This document shows, one piece after another, positions 11,401 to 25,000 of a stretch of DNA of 64,000 bases. The DNA is taken from the NCBI GenBank assembly GCA_021014325.1, contig CM037460.1, forward strand, positions 27,618,336 to 27,682,335, written 5' to 3'. The position numbers were made by a program, and so were the translations under genes. Source of the stretch: Plazaster borealis. Taxonomy: Eukaryota > Echinodermata > Asteroidea > Forcipulatida > Labidiasteridae. The number at the start of each line of letters is the position of its first letter. Within the stretch, counting starts at the first letter, position 1. The notes below the pieces were generated by a model, which was not told the DNA's origin, made no database searches, and saw nothing but the letters and a program-made list of their open reading frames with translations.

Positions 11401-14276
11401 GGAACTGACTAAAGTAGTAGTCCCAACCTATTTCTATACCATCCGCCCAGGTAATAGTTAATAATCAGGACAGTTCTTTTCGGAACTGAGAAGTCTCCCG
11501 AACACCCGAACAATCTACTCCGCGGTAGTAGAATTAAGCAAGACAGTTCTCTAAGGACAAACTCTACCTGGCAAGTAGATACACACATGGTGTTACCGCA
11601 AACCAAATAATATATTGATACCTCACCATGCAATGCCTCAAATCCTATATAGTAGTTTCTTGTTTTTTAGGGGTTCATGGAATTCTTGTTACTGTTTACA
11701 GTTGTTTTATATTTATCGGTATGTTTATTGGCTTCTTGTTTTTACATCTTTTTATCTGTTGAGCGCCTTGAGTGTCTTTTTAGGTGGATTTTGGGACTAT
11801 AAAAATGCTTTGTATTATTATTATTATTAATACTATCTGATCACTACCTCTAGGCAATTTAACAGGCTTGAGTAGATGCAGAAAACAATGTCTTATTTTA
11901 TATGTCAACGCTGATGAAATATTCTCAACATTCTCTAAAAATTTGGTCAAGGTCAACAACAATTCCTTGCAGGGTCACCTGAAGGAACTTTCAGTCTTAC
12001 TTGATATTTTACTGATTTACCTTTTGAGGGGGTTAAGGATGTTTTCTCCTGACAGGCTGACCACTGCATCACAATCTGGTAACCCTTTGGACTTCAAACG
12101 ATCCTGGTTTTAAAAGAAAAAAAGTTCACATAAAAAAGTTTCCAAACAAAAGCTTATCAAAAGTCTCATTCACCTTTTTTTTGGCGCATGTAAAAGTCTC
12201 TTAGGCATGTATGAAAAGGCTATTATTTCCTCTCTGAAATCTGACAATAAAAACAAGAGAGACTATAAGAGATAACAATTATTCCTTCCAATAAATTTGA
12301 AGTGATATTCTACTTTTGATTGTGCAAGTCTCAGGTATATTTGAAAGTATTATATTGTACAGTGCATGATTTTGTTTCTTTCACACAGAGGTTCTCCAAT
12401 TTTTACTTTTTTTTTAATGAGATATCTTCTTACATCACAAGGCCAGACGGCCACTTCAAGGTGAGGGCTACACTGAGATGTTTTGGGCTATCGACCCAGG
12501 TCAACTGCCACCAGCGACACGTTGCCACCTACTCCTGGGGCTGAAACAGGGTTACCCCCTTCACAGTTTGAATGATGTAGGCATGGGTACCATCCACTAG
12601 GAGCCTGGCTGGTAGAGCAGAATGCAATACCTTCCCAACTTTTTACAAAGCAATTATGGTAAAGTGCCTTGCTCAAGGGCACAAGTGTCATGACCGGGAT
12701 TAAAACCCACACTCTGCTGCTGACAACACCAGAGCTTGGGTCCGGTGAACTAGACCGCTCGGCCACGACACGCCACATAATGTTCAAACAATGTGCAAGA
12801 CTTGCACGGTCTATCGAAAGCTGAGACTAACCCATGAGATTTTATCCTTCCCTGGTGTGCGAGAAACGAGTAAGACACTGTGCCCCCTCTGGATAAGTAA
12901 CCTCTTAACGGCTGTTCCTATAAAGCCACTCCCTCCTCCTGTAACAAACAAATAAATAAATACATAAATAAATAAAGTAGTAAGAAATTCTGAATATAAA
13001 TACATACCAGTGTTCTCCCAATGCATAAGCTAGCGTATCGGGCCGATAATAATAATAATAATAATAAAACAGCATTTATATAGCGCATTATGGATCACAG
13101 ATCCCTCGATGCACTTTACAATTAAAAAAAAAAGATTACAATAAAAAGATACACTAGAGACAATACCAGACCAGCTGTATACAATAATAAAAATTGTAAA
13201 ACACATAGGCCTACACTGACTAGGATAAAATGGTAACATACGACTGAATTGCATGCCGATACGTGTGAATCGCGGCTGATACGCACGAATTGCAGCTAGC
13301 AGCTGATACACAAAAAATATATCATCTGTAGACTGCGCACGATTTGAGATTGAGCTGCTTAATCTTCAGAGTGCAATCAGCAGATTGTGCAAATCTCAAG
13401 AATTTGCTCCACCAGCATCGACGCACAACAGAAATTTGCACGATCCAATTCGAACATCGGTTCAGATAGGACATCAGATTTTTGTTTTCAATAAATGTAT
13501 CTGACACAACCGTACCACCATAAGCGGCAACATCTCCTGTGTACCTCAGCCTACCTCATCTCAGGTGAGTTTATAGTATTTTATAGAGGTCTTTGACTTT
13601 GATGGATTTTGGAACAGTTTTTTGTCACTCCCTGTTTATGGGTTGTGAATCCTGTAGGGCATTTGAACAGTGGTACTAGACCCAGTAACTTTGACATCTG
13701 CAGTCGTAGTATGACCGCAGATGTCAACATTTCGAGAAATAAAATGGAGTACAGCGCCCCGTACTTGGTCTGTATTGTCATACAGTGTGGTACCAACAAA
13801 CACATGAGTGTTCACTCTGACATGTCTGACCCTACAAAGTACGCCAGATAATGTCCAAATGTTAAAAAAAGCATTGTTGGGTCCAGTTGGACTAATCCTG
13901 ACATACAGAATATATGCATTGATGCATTGTTTAGTTTTTGGTACAGTCACTGTCACATGTCACTGCAGTGGACTGTCACTGTCCAGTTCACATGGTTCAG
14001 TGACACTAGCTAGTGGGTAGCTAGTGTCAGTCTCAGCATGGGGTATAGTGAAAGTGACAGTCACTGAGTCAGATGAAACAGACAATGACAGGCTGTCTGT
14101 CTCATCTGACTGACAGTCTTGCAGACCCATGCTGCTTCTGTTGATATTATTTATTACTTGCAATGATAGGTCATGGAATTTCTTTCCTCCATAAATGAAG
14201 TGGAATATTGAGAGAACATTTTCTTCACGAAATTGATGCAACACTTTTTTTTTTACTTACCCAACAAAACCAACAT
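8462..14276 (-). CDS. SDR39U1: Epimerase family protein SDR39U1, complete, six coding exons
   Basis: Coding exons in transcript order: 14276-14261, 12938-12832, 12103-12021, 10950-10829, 9876-9727, 8874-8462 (stop TGA). All borders are AG/GT and lengths sum to 891 nt, 296 aa, close to the human protein. The tiny first exon (MLVLLG) joins exon two to give the Rossmann motif GGGSGFIG (G7-x2-G10-x2-G13). Exon four ends SSSAVG and continues YYAPS, the family's active-site region. GLVLGRGGG and PWIHIED follow, and the C-terminal ~55 residues match DUF1731 (EGQKVIPKRT). It is an atypical short-chain dehydrogenase of the YfcH/TIGR01777 group, predicted to bind NADP; its substrate is unknown. The ATG at 14276 is chosen because it creates the strand leading into the dinucleotide-binding loop. 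Introns carry SINEs. Confidence 0.93.
9420..9686 (-). mobile_element. tRNA-derived SINE (Leu/Ser-like head)
   Basis: The minus strand starts GTCGTGGCTGAGCGGTTAAG (A box), has a long variable-arm region and a B box GGTTCGAGTCC, then a body containing TGTCATGACACTTG-like and TTTACGTGCACT segments. It lies in a SDR39U1 intron. The mismatches and the attached body make it a SINE and not a tRNA gene. Confidence 0.75.
10333..10438. repeat. Short duplication copying a SDR39U1 splice acceptor
   Basis: AATAATAACATGGTTTG occurs at about 10333 and 10404 in direct orientation. Between them GTTAGGCTTGGGGCGTAGTA copies the first ~22 nt of the exon ending at 9876, with its acceptor, about 500 bp further upstream in the gene. 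Confidence 0.6.
11640..11830 (+). mobile_element. Retroelement 3' tail with (ATT)n
   Basis: Ends GAGCGCCTTGAGTGTC, GGGACTATAAAAATGC, then ATTATTATTATT. This GCGC...ATAAA..(ATT)n ending is typical of non-LTR retroelement or SINE 3' ends. It is in a SDR39U1 intron. A similar tail on the minus strand occurs at 13042-13110. Confidence 0.55.
12540..12777 (-). mobile_element. tRNA-derived SINE (Leu/Ser-like head)
   Basis: The minus strand begins GGCGTGTCGTGGCCGAGCGG, same family as 9420-9686. The B box is degraded (GGTTTTAATCCC). The body carries CTTGAGCAAGGCAC. Intronic in SDR39U1. Confidence 0.75.
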
Positions 14277-16006
14277 GATGTTGTTGTTTGGAGTTTCTCC
14301 GCAGCCAGTATGAGCTCAATTGAATGATCTTAAAACTCTCCTGTTGTTTTTAACAATACAACCTTAACTTTAAAATGTTTCGAGAAGTCATGTCGGGCCC
14401 GGACCGAACATTCACAGTCACACACATTCACATTACATTGTCTCAAGTTACATCATAACTATGCACGACGGCTGTTTGATGATTCAAACAACAATGATCC
14501 AACGACTGTTTAGATAGGGCATGCACGAGCATTCATATTGAAATGTACTGATCCAAAGACTCAATTGTTTTTTTCATTTGTTTAATTTTTCGGGTTAACT
14601 TTTCCAATAAAAAAGCTGTAACAAATTGATGATCCAACTTCAACAAAATCAACAGACATACATAATACCCAGTCCATCTCTTTCTTATAAACACCTTATG
14701 TTGTTTTCTCTTATTATCGTCTTTGAACTGTTTTATGTCATGTGTTATTTTTTTATCATAACACCTTAAATAATGGACAAGAAAAGTAGTCATTTAACCT
14801 TTGCTGGCCAGGATGTTTCATTCAGAAACATCTAAAAGATATAATTGTGTACCAGTCACAAATAATTCAATAATTCCGACAACAAACTTGTTGTTTTGAG
14901 GAAGCAATTGTTTAACATTGAGGTTCGTTTTTAAAGCATCAATGTACCTGAAAGCATAATTTATTTTCTTCATCCACATTTAATCCACTTCATAGATTCT
15001 GCTTCTAAGAAAAACAAATTCTAACTTATATTTTCCTGACCCTAAACAAAATAGCCAAAAGTTTTTGCAAAATTGTAGAGAAATTGCTAAAATATTATTC
15101 ATCAAAATATTTTTCCCAAGCACAACAAAATAACAAATTGTAAAAGGCATTTTGGTAATAATGCAGAATGTTAGTGTTTAACACTATAAGAGAGCTTCTA
15201 GCACCTATGAGCTGACTTAAAAATAATTGAATTGTTTCGCTCCATTAAAAATGGGGCTTGGTCAAAAAAAGAGAACATTCTATAATAATGACTGCTTTAC
15301 ATTAAACTATTGTTAAGTTCAAGCTGAGATGACCGGCAGTCCATCCTCTCTCTTATTTCTTCCTGTTTCCATCTTAACAACTCTTCAGCTCCTGTACATC
15401 TCTGGGCTCAAGTTATGAAAACAAGTTTCTGTCGTTTCTTTTCCCCCAATAACCTGTACACCAAGTGTACACACAACTGTTACTCTTGCAGTATACCCCT
15501 TTCTTCTTATAATTTGAAGAAAGTCACACATTACCTATTTTTGATGTCAATTTTGGGTGATAAACCCCCTCGCTTATGTTATCCTAGGATCCCCTCTTTT
15601 CACACTTCCTTATTCATAGATGAAACAACTTCATCATTTTCTTTACACACACTTGCAATAAAGTGAACAATTGTCTCCAAGTAAAAAAATTCAATAAATT
15701 AAGTCCATAGGGCTAATACTTAAATACATGTCTACTTGCAAACAACAACGCGAACGTTATATCAAGTGAATATTACAACTTATAAGCAAGTTGTGAAGGA
15801 AACACAAAAAGTCAAAAAGACTTGTAAGGTATTCCCATTAACCACCCAAGAAAACAAGTTACAAAAAACCCACTGCCCCAAAAATGGTAGCAATTATCCT
15901 GTTAGCCCCCAACCCACCCCCCAAAATAGAAAACAAGAAGATAATAACAGCAACTTTATGATCGGGATCCCATAAACAAAGACATCAAAGATTGTTGTTG
16001 TTGTTG
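14277..16006. other. Spacer between SDR39U1 start and TANGO6 end
   Basis: Both neighbours are on the minus strand. The part nearest 14300-14450 should hold the SDR39U1 promoter and 5' UTR; no core element is obvious, although a short GC-rich run (GTCGGGCCCGGACCG) is near 14394. The remainder is AT-rich and probably includes the TANGO6 3' UTR. No exon recognised. Confidence 0.5.
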
Positions 16007-19000
16007 TCAAGGCAACACAGTGATCTTCTTGGTGAGCGTTTGTTTCGGGAACATGAAATCTCTCATAATGATATCAATTTCTTCCAGAGCTAGTTGGCAA
16101 TGTAAACGGATTACGTCATCTTTCTCGATGCTTAGTGCCAACTTCAGACTGCGGTAGATGTCCCTCATAACATGTTCAAGAACCTTAAATCAAAATCAAA
16201 CAAATCAATATCAAAACAAAGTACAACATATAGAAAAACAACATTACATTTTCATTTTGAAAGTTAACACGTTTCTTTTTCCTCTATTCTGAGAGCATTT
16301 TTCAGATTCTTAGGAGACTAATTGAATGAAATTAGCACACATTGAGTTCTTGTGTAACAAATGGTTGCGACCGCTAAATGATAATGATGATGTAACAACT
16401 GAACAATTTGAATGTCAATGATCGTCTTGAAAGAATATCAAATTACATGGAGGGCCCAGAGACCATGGCCTGTTGCCCCTAATCTTGGCCTTGGTGCCCG
16501 TTCAAAGTATTCTCATAGACATTTAGATTTTCTGATGGAAGTGGCCTTTGCTAAAAACAACTTGGCCTTACCCTCTCGAAGATGAAATTCCAGACTTGTC
16601 TTAGTATTATCCCAAACTGAAAAAATGTGTGCATATATTAAACAACTGATAGCTCGGCTCAAACCCTCATACCTTCAATGCATCCTTCCCAAGCCCCCTG
16701 AGAAGGAGTGTGAGTACAAGAACACATGACCTTCTGACCTCAACCTGGGGATCACTCTTTAGGATGGTCATCAGGCAGTTTAGAACCTGTTCATTTAAAA
16801 CAAAAAGCAGAACAATTCAAACTTACACATCATGATTTGCCTTCATTTTTCTGTGTCAATCTCAAGCATTTGTTTCATTGATTTTAACAAACAACAAAAA
16901 GCAGAAAGTTTTTGATGTGAATTGTGAAGGGTTCTTAAAGGCACTGAACACGTTTGGAAATTGTCAAATACCAGTGTTCTCACTTGGTGTATCCCAACAT
17001 ATACATAAAATAACAAGCCTGTGAAAATTTGGGCTCAATTGGTCATCGAAGTTGCAAGAAAATGATGAAAGATAAAACACTCTTGTTGTACAAATTTGTG
17101 TGCTTTCAGATAGGAATAAAAACTTCTTGCAAGAAGTTTTTATTACTTTAGTGAGAAATTACCTCTTTCTCAAAAACTACGTTATCAACAGCTCTCCGTT
17201 GCTTGTTACCAAGTAGGTTTTTATGCTAATACATGTATTTGTTTTGAGTCATTACCAAACGTGTACGATACCTTTAATGTCTAAGCTATCTGGTACCTTG
17301 GGTTAAAAAACAAAACAAACAAATATCTGTAAAAATATGATTTGCAAAGTAAGATCTGAAGCCTTGCAAGGCGTTAAAGACAACACTGTTCAAAACATCA
17401 ATACTTATCTCACCTCTGGTATGTCTCAGAACCACAACTTCTTCCAAGAACAGATTATTACATGGTTAAAGGTATCTTACACGTTTGTTAATGACTCAAA
17501 ACAAATATTAGCATAAAAACTTACTTTTTAACAAGCAATGGAGAGCTGTTGATAGTATAAAACATTGTAGGAAACGACTCCCTCTGAAGTAACGTAGTTT
17601 TTGAGAAAGAGGTAATTTCTTACTAAAATAATAAAAACTTCTTGCAAGAAGTTTTTATTCCTATCTGAAAGCACACAAATTTGTACAACAAGGGTGTTTT
17701 TTCTTTCATCATTTTCTTGCAACTTCGATGACCAATTGAGCCCAAATTTTCACAGGCTTGTTATTTTATGCATATGTTGGGATACACCAAGTGAGAACAC
17801 TGTTCTTTGACAATTACCAAACGTGTTCAGTGCCTTTAACAAGTTTACTTTCTCATGATTTGCAAATGTAAAGAAAACAAAAAACAACAACAAGCAAAGG
17901 GTCATATCTAAAAGTGTCGGAAAATTGTTCAGGTTTATTTCAATTTGAAAACTACTTTTTCGTACCTCATGAAGATTTGGACCAAGTGAGAATCGTAACA
18001 GTTTACAGACATCAGCCATGTTGGACAAACTGCTCGCCCTGATTACAGCATCGGTGTCCTGCGCTCCTTGTAAAAATGTACCCAGTAACATGTTTGCATA
18101 GCGGGGTACCATCTCACCTATCATAATAAAGTAACAATAGTGGTGTTTTTTTTTAATCAGGCCGATATTTAAAATTATACCTTCTTGTAAACCAAGAGTT
18201 TCCAGAAGAGTTTGGGAAATAATTTAATTATACGCCAAATCAGTTGGTAGAATAGAGCAAAGAGTAAATTTAGACTAAAATTGCCAATCAGAATTTCAGT
18301 AAATATTTTAATGATATCCAATGTGACACTTGATACAACGGTAGTAAAAGATAACATCCACGTAACAGAAAGCAACAGTGAACAAAATTCTAAGAACTTT
18401 GGGAAAAAGACTTTAAATTTGAAGACCCATTGTTCAAGGACTAACCAAGAGATCGTGTGGCTCTGACTAGAGCTTCTCCAAGTTTGACTCTTGTCTCTAA
18501 TGCTCTTTTCACTTTCTTCTTGCCACCAACAAACTCCTCACAAAGATGTGGAATGACTCTTTCTGGGAACACATCTGCTACACATGACAGTGCCTGCAAG
18601 AAAAGAAAGACATTATTATATCAGTGACTAGCCAGCAGGACCAGTCAGCTTTTCATTTCACTAGTCCGCCAGCTTTTGTCACTAGTCCATATTTCAAATG
18701 AACTAGCGATGCTTTGAACACTGAACTAGCCAGCCGGACCACTTGGAGAGAATGTTGACTGGTCCTCAGGTGTTTAAACTGGCATTTGGACAGCGGAACA
18801 CTGTTAAGGGAGAACGCTAAATAACTCTTCTGCTTCGTCGTAAAATTTTAGATCTGCTATTAAAGGTATTGTACATGTTTGGTAATGACTCTGATAATTA
18901 ATGGCAAAAAAAACTTACTTGGTGAGAAGTACAGCAGCTTTGGATAGTATAATGCATTTTGAGAAACTTTTCACTTCGAAGTACTGCGGCTAGGAAAAAT

Positions 19001-22000
19001 ATATCACTTTTTATCCCCAAAACATTTCAATCTGAGAACGCTTCTCAGAGTGTGTATTCCAATGCAGATTATTCTTCCTGCGTGGACATAACCGCTCCAG
19101 ATTTTCGGCAATATCTCAAAAACGCTACCCCCTTTTGAAATGAAATTTTCACAGGTTAGTTTTATGGTATATATCTACAACTATATAGGTTTGAAACAAA
19201 GAACAGGCTCCAATTACCAAACGTGTACGATGCCTGTTCTTAATGGTAGTGATAATCTGTTAAAAAAATAACCCCAGCCTGAAATACGTATTGCACAGAC
19301 ACCTTGTCTAATGCAACAACAGACACATTTAAGATGCATTGGTGGCAGGATGTGGCTGAACACTTTGATGACTCAAATAACAGGGCCCTATCATAGTTCT
19401 GCTTAGGAATTACAAGTAGCTTAGCACAACTAAATTATGCTTACCAGAATAACATTACCAGCCAAAATACCATGTCACATGTACCATCTGTGACTGGTAT
19501 ACTGCTCATTTTTGCTTAGCAGAAAATTGTGTAAGCAAGAGTGTATTCTTAAGCAGCTCTATGACATGGGGCCCAGGACTTGATCCCGGTGCATCACAAC
19601 CAGATGCAAAGATCCATCAGAATATGGGTTCAAATCACAGTCACAGCACTTGTTTCATTGAGCAAGACACTTAAAACTTGTATTGCTCATCACCCAGGAG
19701 TAAATGGGTACCTACAAGACAAGATGATAGTGGGGCAGCATACTCCTAAGGAGTTGGGATTGTTTCAGAGGTGCTTTGGCCCAATTAAAAGGGATAGCAG
19801 TAGAGTAAAGGTCCTTTGATACGTTTGTCAAAAAGAGTCTAATAAGTGCTTTTAACTGTAATCCCAGTTAAAGCACTTGGTTCATTGAGCAGTACACTTA
19901 ACTTTGATTGCTTCTCATCACCCAGGAGTAAATGGGTACATACAGGAAAAGATGATAGTGGGGCTGCATACTCCTAAAGAGTTGGGATTGTTTCAGAGGT
20001 GCTTTGGCCTAATTAACAGGGGTAGGAGTAGAGTAAAGGCCCTTTGATATGATTGTCAAAAGTCTAATTGCCTATGAAATACTTGAACATTCAATGATGA
20101 TTTGTTTTACCTGAATGGCAGAGAGATAGATATAGGAATCTTCATGACTAAGATTCTCTTGAAATATTCCCACCAGCATATCTTTCTTCTGCATAGCCTT
20201 GGGGTCTCTGGCCAGCAAGAGTTTACCAAGGACCCTCAGGGCATGGCCTCTCGTCGGCAAAAGTGGATCAAAGAGTTCTTGAAAAGCTTCATCAAAGTCC
20301 TTACTGACAGCTGGCTCGTCATCGCTGAGTTGTGCCATCGATGGGTTTGGTTTCTTGTCACTCTTTGCTGTTCTGGAAGACACTGTAATAGATTGATTTC
20401 CAGGATGTGAAGCACCATCCTCATGGGTAAGATTTCTATCCATCAATAAAGTCCTTTCTTCTCCAGAAAAATCAGGGCTTTCCTTGCTTAGCAAATTGTC
20501 TCCGGCATTTTTCTTAGTCTGGACTTCCATCTTTGGGAGTTTGTCTCGGTCCATTGTTAGCTTTGATTTGAAATCCTCCGTGGCTTCCTTCATAGATTCC
20601 GACCAGACAGCTCCATGGGTTGCTATGGCGATGCGAAGGTCAGTTGCCGTTCTCTGAAGAGGCTCCACTGGGTGGTCACATGATATTTTCTCCAGTGATG
20701 GCAGAAGGTTCATGAGGGATGCACGATTTTCTGAAGTAACCTTTTTCTGTTCACACAAAATTTGACAAAAATTTGACAACTTTAAAGCACCATTTTACTT
20801 TGACTCTGATTTCTTAACCATCATAAAGGCCTGAAATTTCATCTTAGAGAGGGCAAGGCCATTTTCATTTTCCAAAGGGCACTTCCATTGGAAAATCTTA
20901 AAGTCTATGGGAAACTTTTGAAGGGGCACCAAGGCCTAGACCAGGGGCAACAGAGGCCATGGCCTCCGTGTATTTCCAGGCCTGATCATAATGTTGTTCT
21001 TGAATTTGTTCTTTTTTTTGCATTTATACCATAGGTCCTTTTGGTTGGTAAGCAGTTTGCAACAGCTAATTCTATTTTCTGAATTTGTTCTCAAACACAA
21101 AATTATAACCAGTAACACAAATTTTTGCTCGCATATTTGGCACTAAAACAGGAGGAAAAACTCAGTGAGAAACTATTATTTAAATGTTACATACCTCTAA
21201 GTCTCCACGAAGTATTGCCGATACTAATCCAAGGGCAAGTGTCAATGTCTCAGTTTCAAACACATCACATGTTTCCCCCTGGGAATCCAACGACGATGCG
21301 GCACGATCCAACGTGGCACGAGCAAACTCCAGCATCTGTGAAGTATTCTCCAAGACAGCAGGCCCTAGATCCTCACAGAGCTTAGACAAGATGGCAAGGA
21401 CTTGTAGAGAGTGCTGTATATGGCTGACTTGATTGTCTTGATTCTCTTCTATGTTGAGGAGGATGCGAGAAGGGTCTGGGCTTGGATCTTGGGGATCTTT
21501 GGATGGTGGTTTTGAAGTGATTGAAGTTAACTCCTTAATAACAATACAAAATAAATAAACTAATTATTTAATTAAAACGTTAACGTTTCTTCCAGGAGTA
21601 ATACAATTTGGCCCATTTTACTTAAGTATTTACTAGAACAAGCATTTAAAGGGCAATGGAAGTATTATGAACATAATTTATTGGGGGGGGGGAGTTGGAT
21701 AGTCAAATATGGTCAACAAAGATTATTAGCTGAAGTGGATTACTTACTTTCAAGACTAAGATGAAGAAATCTCCAGCAAGTCCCTTAATCTTCAGTTTCT
21801 GGAGAAGATCAAACACAGTTGCTGCAGTAACTTCCTGAGACATCAAACTGTCTGCAAACAGTTCTTCAGCTCTGAAGTTGTTAATAAACCCCAAAACATT
21901 AGAATACAAACTAATAGATGTAAAAGTAACATGAATATACTTGAATTCCCATGACCTGGAAGATGACAATCAGAAAAATTGAGTTAATATTTGTATGAGT

Positions 22001-25000
22001 GAAAATACCCCAATCTGGCATTTTGCAAAAACAAAAATTTGAAAGGTATCAGATAAAACATTGTGTACCAGACTGAATATAGTCTGAAAGTGTCATGGCT
22101 GAGCGGTTTAGAGCATCAAACTCAAGTTCTGATGGCTGTGTCATCAGGGTGTGGGTTCGAATCCCGGTCATGACACTTGTTTCCTTGAGCAAGACACTCA
22201 ACTATAATTGCTTCTCATCACCCAGGGGTAAATGGGTACCTGTGAGGGCAGAGATGGTTCCACTCAACTTTAATTACATCTCATCACCCAGGGGTAAATG
22301 GGTACCTGTGAGGGCAGAGATGGTTCTTGTGATTGATTTAGCTTAGTGTGCTACATATTTGGCAGCACAGGCTGTGTACTCCCAAGGGAGCTGAGATGGT
22401 TTAAGGAATGAAATAATTGGTCCAGTGACCAGGGTAATAATGTTGGAGTGCCATGAGCGTCACTGAGTGATGGATTTGAGCGCTATAAGAAACTATTCTT
22501 CTTCTTCCTATCGTGTCCACACATGCTAGATGTTGTGTTTCATCCAGAACTGAGTAAATCTTTGGCACTTTCATTGAATTCAGCTAGGTGTCCAGCCTCG
22601 CATTTCTGCTGCAGTAGGGGACATCTGTCTAGGTGATCCATGGTTTGTGGTTCAGCCACTATTATTATTATTATCATAGGATTTATCATGGAACCAGTTT
22701 GTATATTGTTTTTGTGTATAGAAAGTTTATTTGAATTCAATTCAATTCAATTCAATTCAATTCAATTCAATTCAATTTATTAAAAAGGTCACGTTAAAAA
22801 TAACATGAAAATTGTTTTCCAGTGTGCATCTAACAATAACAACACAAAGAGATATTTTGAAAAAAGAAAGAAGCAAAAATATGTATATATATATGTATAC
22901 AGAAACCGGTACTATAACAAGAAAACGGGACAAATTTCACAGTGACAGAGTAAAATACAACCATTGAAGATTACAAGGGTGACAGCCAACAAATGAACCA
23001 TCAAAAGAAAAACGCAGTAAAAAAACACAAGGACAGAGGATGCCTACATAAATCGAGAGTGGACGTCAGCAAACCAGGAAAAAGAGAAGAGTGGAACAAA
23101 AAGCAGGGGATTATCTTTTGAATTTAGAGTTGAATATGTGGCAAGCATTTGGCAGGAATGACATTCTGAAATGCTTAGTGTGGGTTTGTGGAGGACAAAA
23201 TCTTCCTGATTTGTTGACCAGGCATGAGAATGGGCGATGATAAAAAAATCCAGAAAAAAATCCGAAAAAATCTAACGCTGAAAATGCATGTCCGGATTTT
23301 GGGCAATGTCCGGAAATTGGGCAACGTCACCAAGCGTCGGCGCCGCACTCAGTGGTTGAACCATGCATATCCTACCTCCATGGGTCGAGTTAGTAGGAGG
23401 AAAATACTCAAAAAACAATAATGAAATCATAAAAAATGCTAGACGTATCTTATCTCAAAAAGCTCACAAAAAATGTGAGACTTAACGGTTTTGCAGACGT
23501 CGACGATTCTCACACACGTGCGTAAAAAAGTCTTACAATGCGCGCGCATCATTGTCAGTAGACTTCCCAAAGTCTCCACACATGTTTCTTTGCTGCAGCA
23601 GTAAACATATTACGGTCAAACAATGAATAAACCGCACCGTGATTGAAGCGAGGAATGAAAGAAGTCTACACATATCTATTGATCTCGCTGCATACGCGAT
23701 GCACATGGAAGCCGGGCGGCAATTGTTTACGTGCCGTTTTTCACGAACGGAGTGTCGATCCGCGGTATGATTTTTCAAAGGTAAATTTACAATTTCTGAT
23801 TTAAAGGCGAGAGATTAAAGAAATATAAATGCATTCCCCCAACACCCTACCCCCCAAATTTTATATCAAATTCACATTGAACTCGGAGACCACATATTTT
23901 GAAGTGAAAAATCCGGAAATCCGGAAAATTCCGGAAGATTCTCATGCCTGGTTGACAACCACTGAGGAGTGAAGTGGATGGGTCGGATCTTGCATTATGT
24001 CTTGAAGGTTGAGATAATAGTTGATTATGACAAACCTGATATTTTGCCTGAACATGACAACAGCCCCACCCTCAGAACCAGGTGTGAATGCAATGCCAAG
24101 ATGCACACTCTCAGTCATGGAATCATTCTGTAGGAAGGATACGTGTCTTAGATACTCCAGAGTGGTGAGATGCTCAGAGTTGCAGAAAAAATAGAGGAGA
24201 ATTTCTTCAATCTTGGACCTGAACGGAGATAAAATAAATTCACCTGTAGCAACTCACAAAACTGACCATGAAAAAAACAGTATATAAATATTGACTGCTT
24301 CGAGTGCTATGGTTAAACCTACGATTCCCTTGGTGATCCACGGAGCGTTCTAATTTTCCCAGAGGTGTGAAGCCAAGGGAAACTAGAACGCTCTGGGGAT
24401 CACTGAGGGAGTCGTAGTTTTAACCATAGCACTCGAAGCAGTCGATAATTGTTTTATAACAACTCCCACAAATATTGTTCTCAATCCAATGAAGACATGA
24501 TAAATTGTTCCTATAATGTCTAGGTACTCAGAAGCTGTCGTTGCTATGGGTTTATACTCAGGTTGATTGGTCTAAACCAATCACAAGGTAGACTCTATGT
24601 TAGGGGTATTACAATATAACTATAAAAATACCAATTGAAGAAAAAATACAGAATTGGTAAATTACAAAAAATAAATAAATAAATATTATGTTTCATTCAG
24701 AAAGCTCTCTGATCACTAATTTCATACCAGTTACAATCCTCGAGACAAATATTTCCGTAATAAACACTTTCAAATAATTAAAAGACCCCCTTGTTATAAT
24801 TTCCTATTTTGATTGCTACAATAAAAATAAGCACGTGTATGAGTGTTCACAAACTTCCTGACAAAACATAAACCCGTTTCACTAAAACAGGATCACCTAA
24901 CGTGATGGTACTTTCACAGATTGGTGGAATGTTGACCACTGTGTGTTTATTTAAAACTAGCGGATGGGAATAAATTTACTTTTCCAAAAACCAATGATGT

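Noticed and set aside
13940..14115. CACTGTCA-rich palindromic stretch as an element
   Set aside because: Irregular short words with no defined termini; treated as low-complexity DNA.
23533..23778. 81-codon frame on minus inside the CAGGCATGAGAAT element
   Set aside because: No similarity to a transposase or other family recognised; likely chance.
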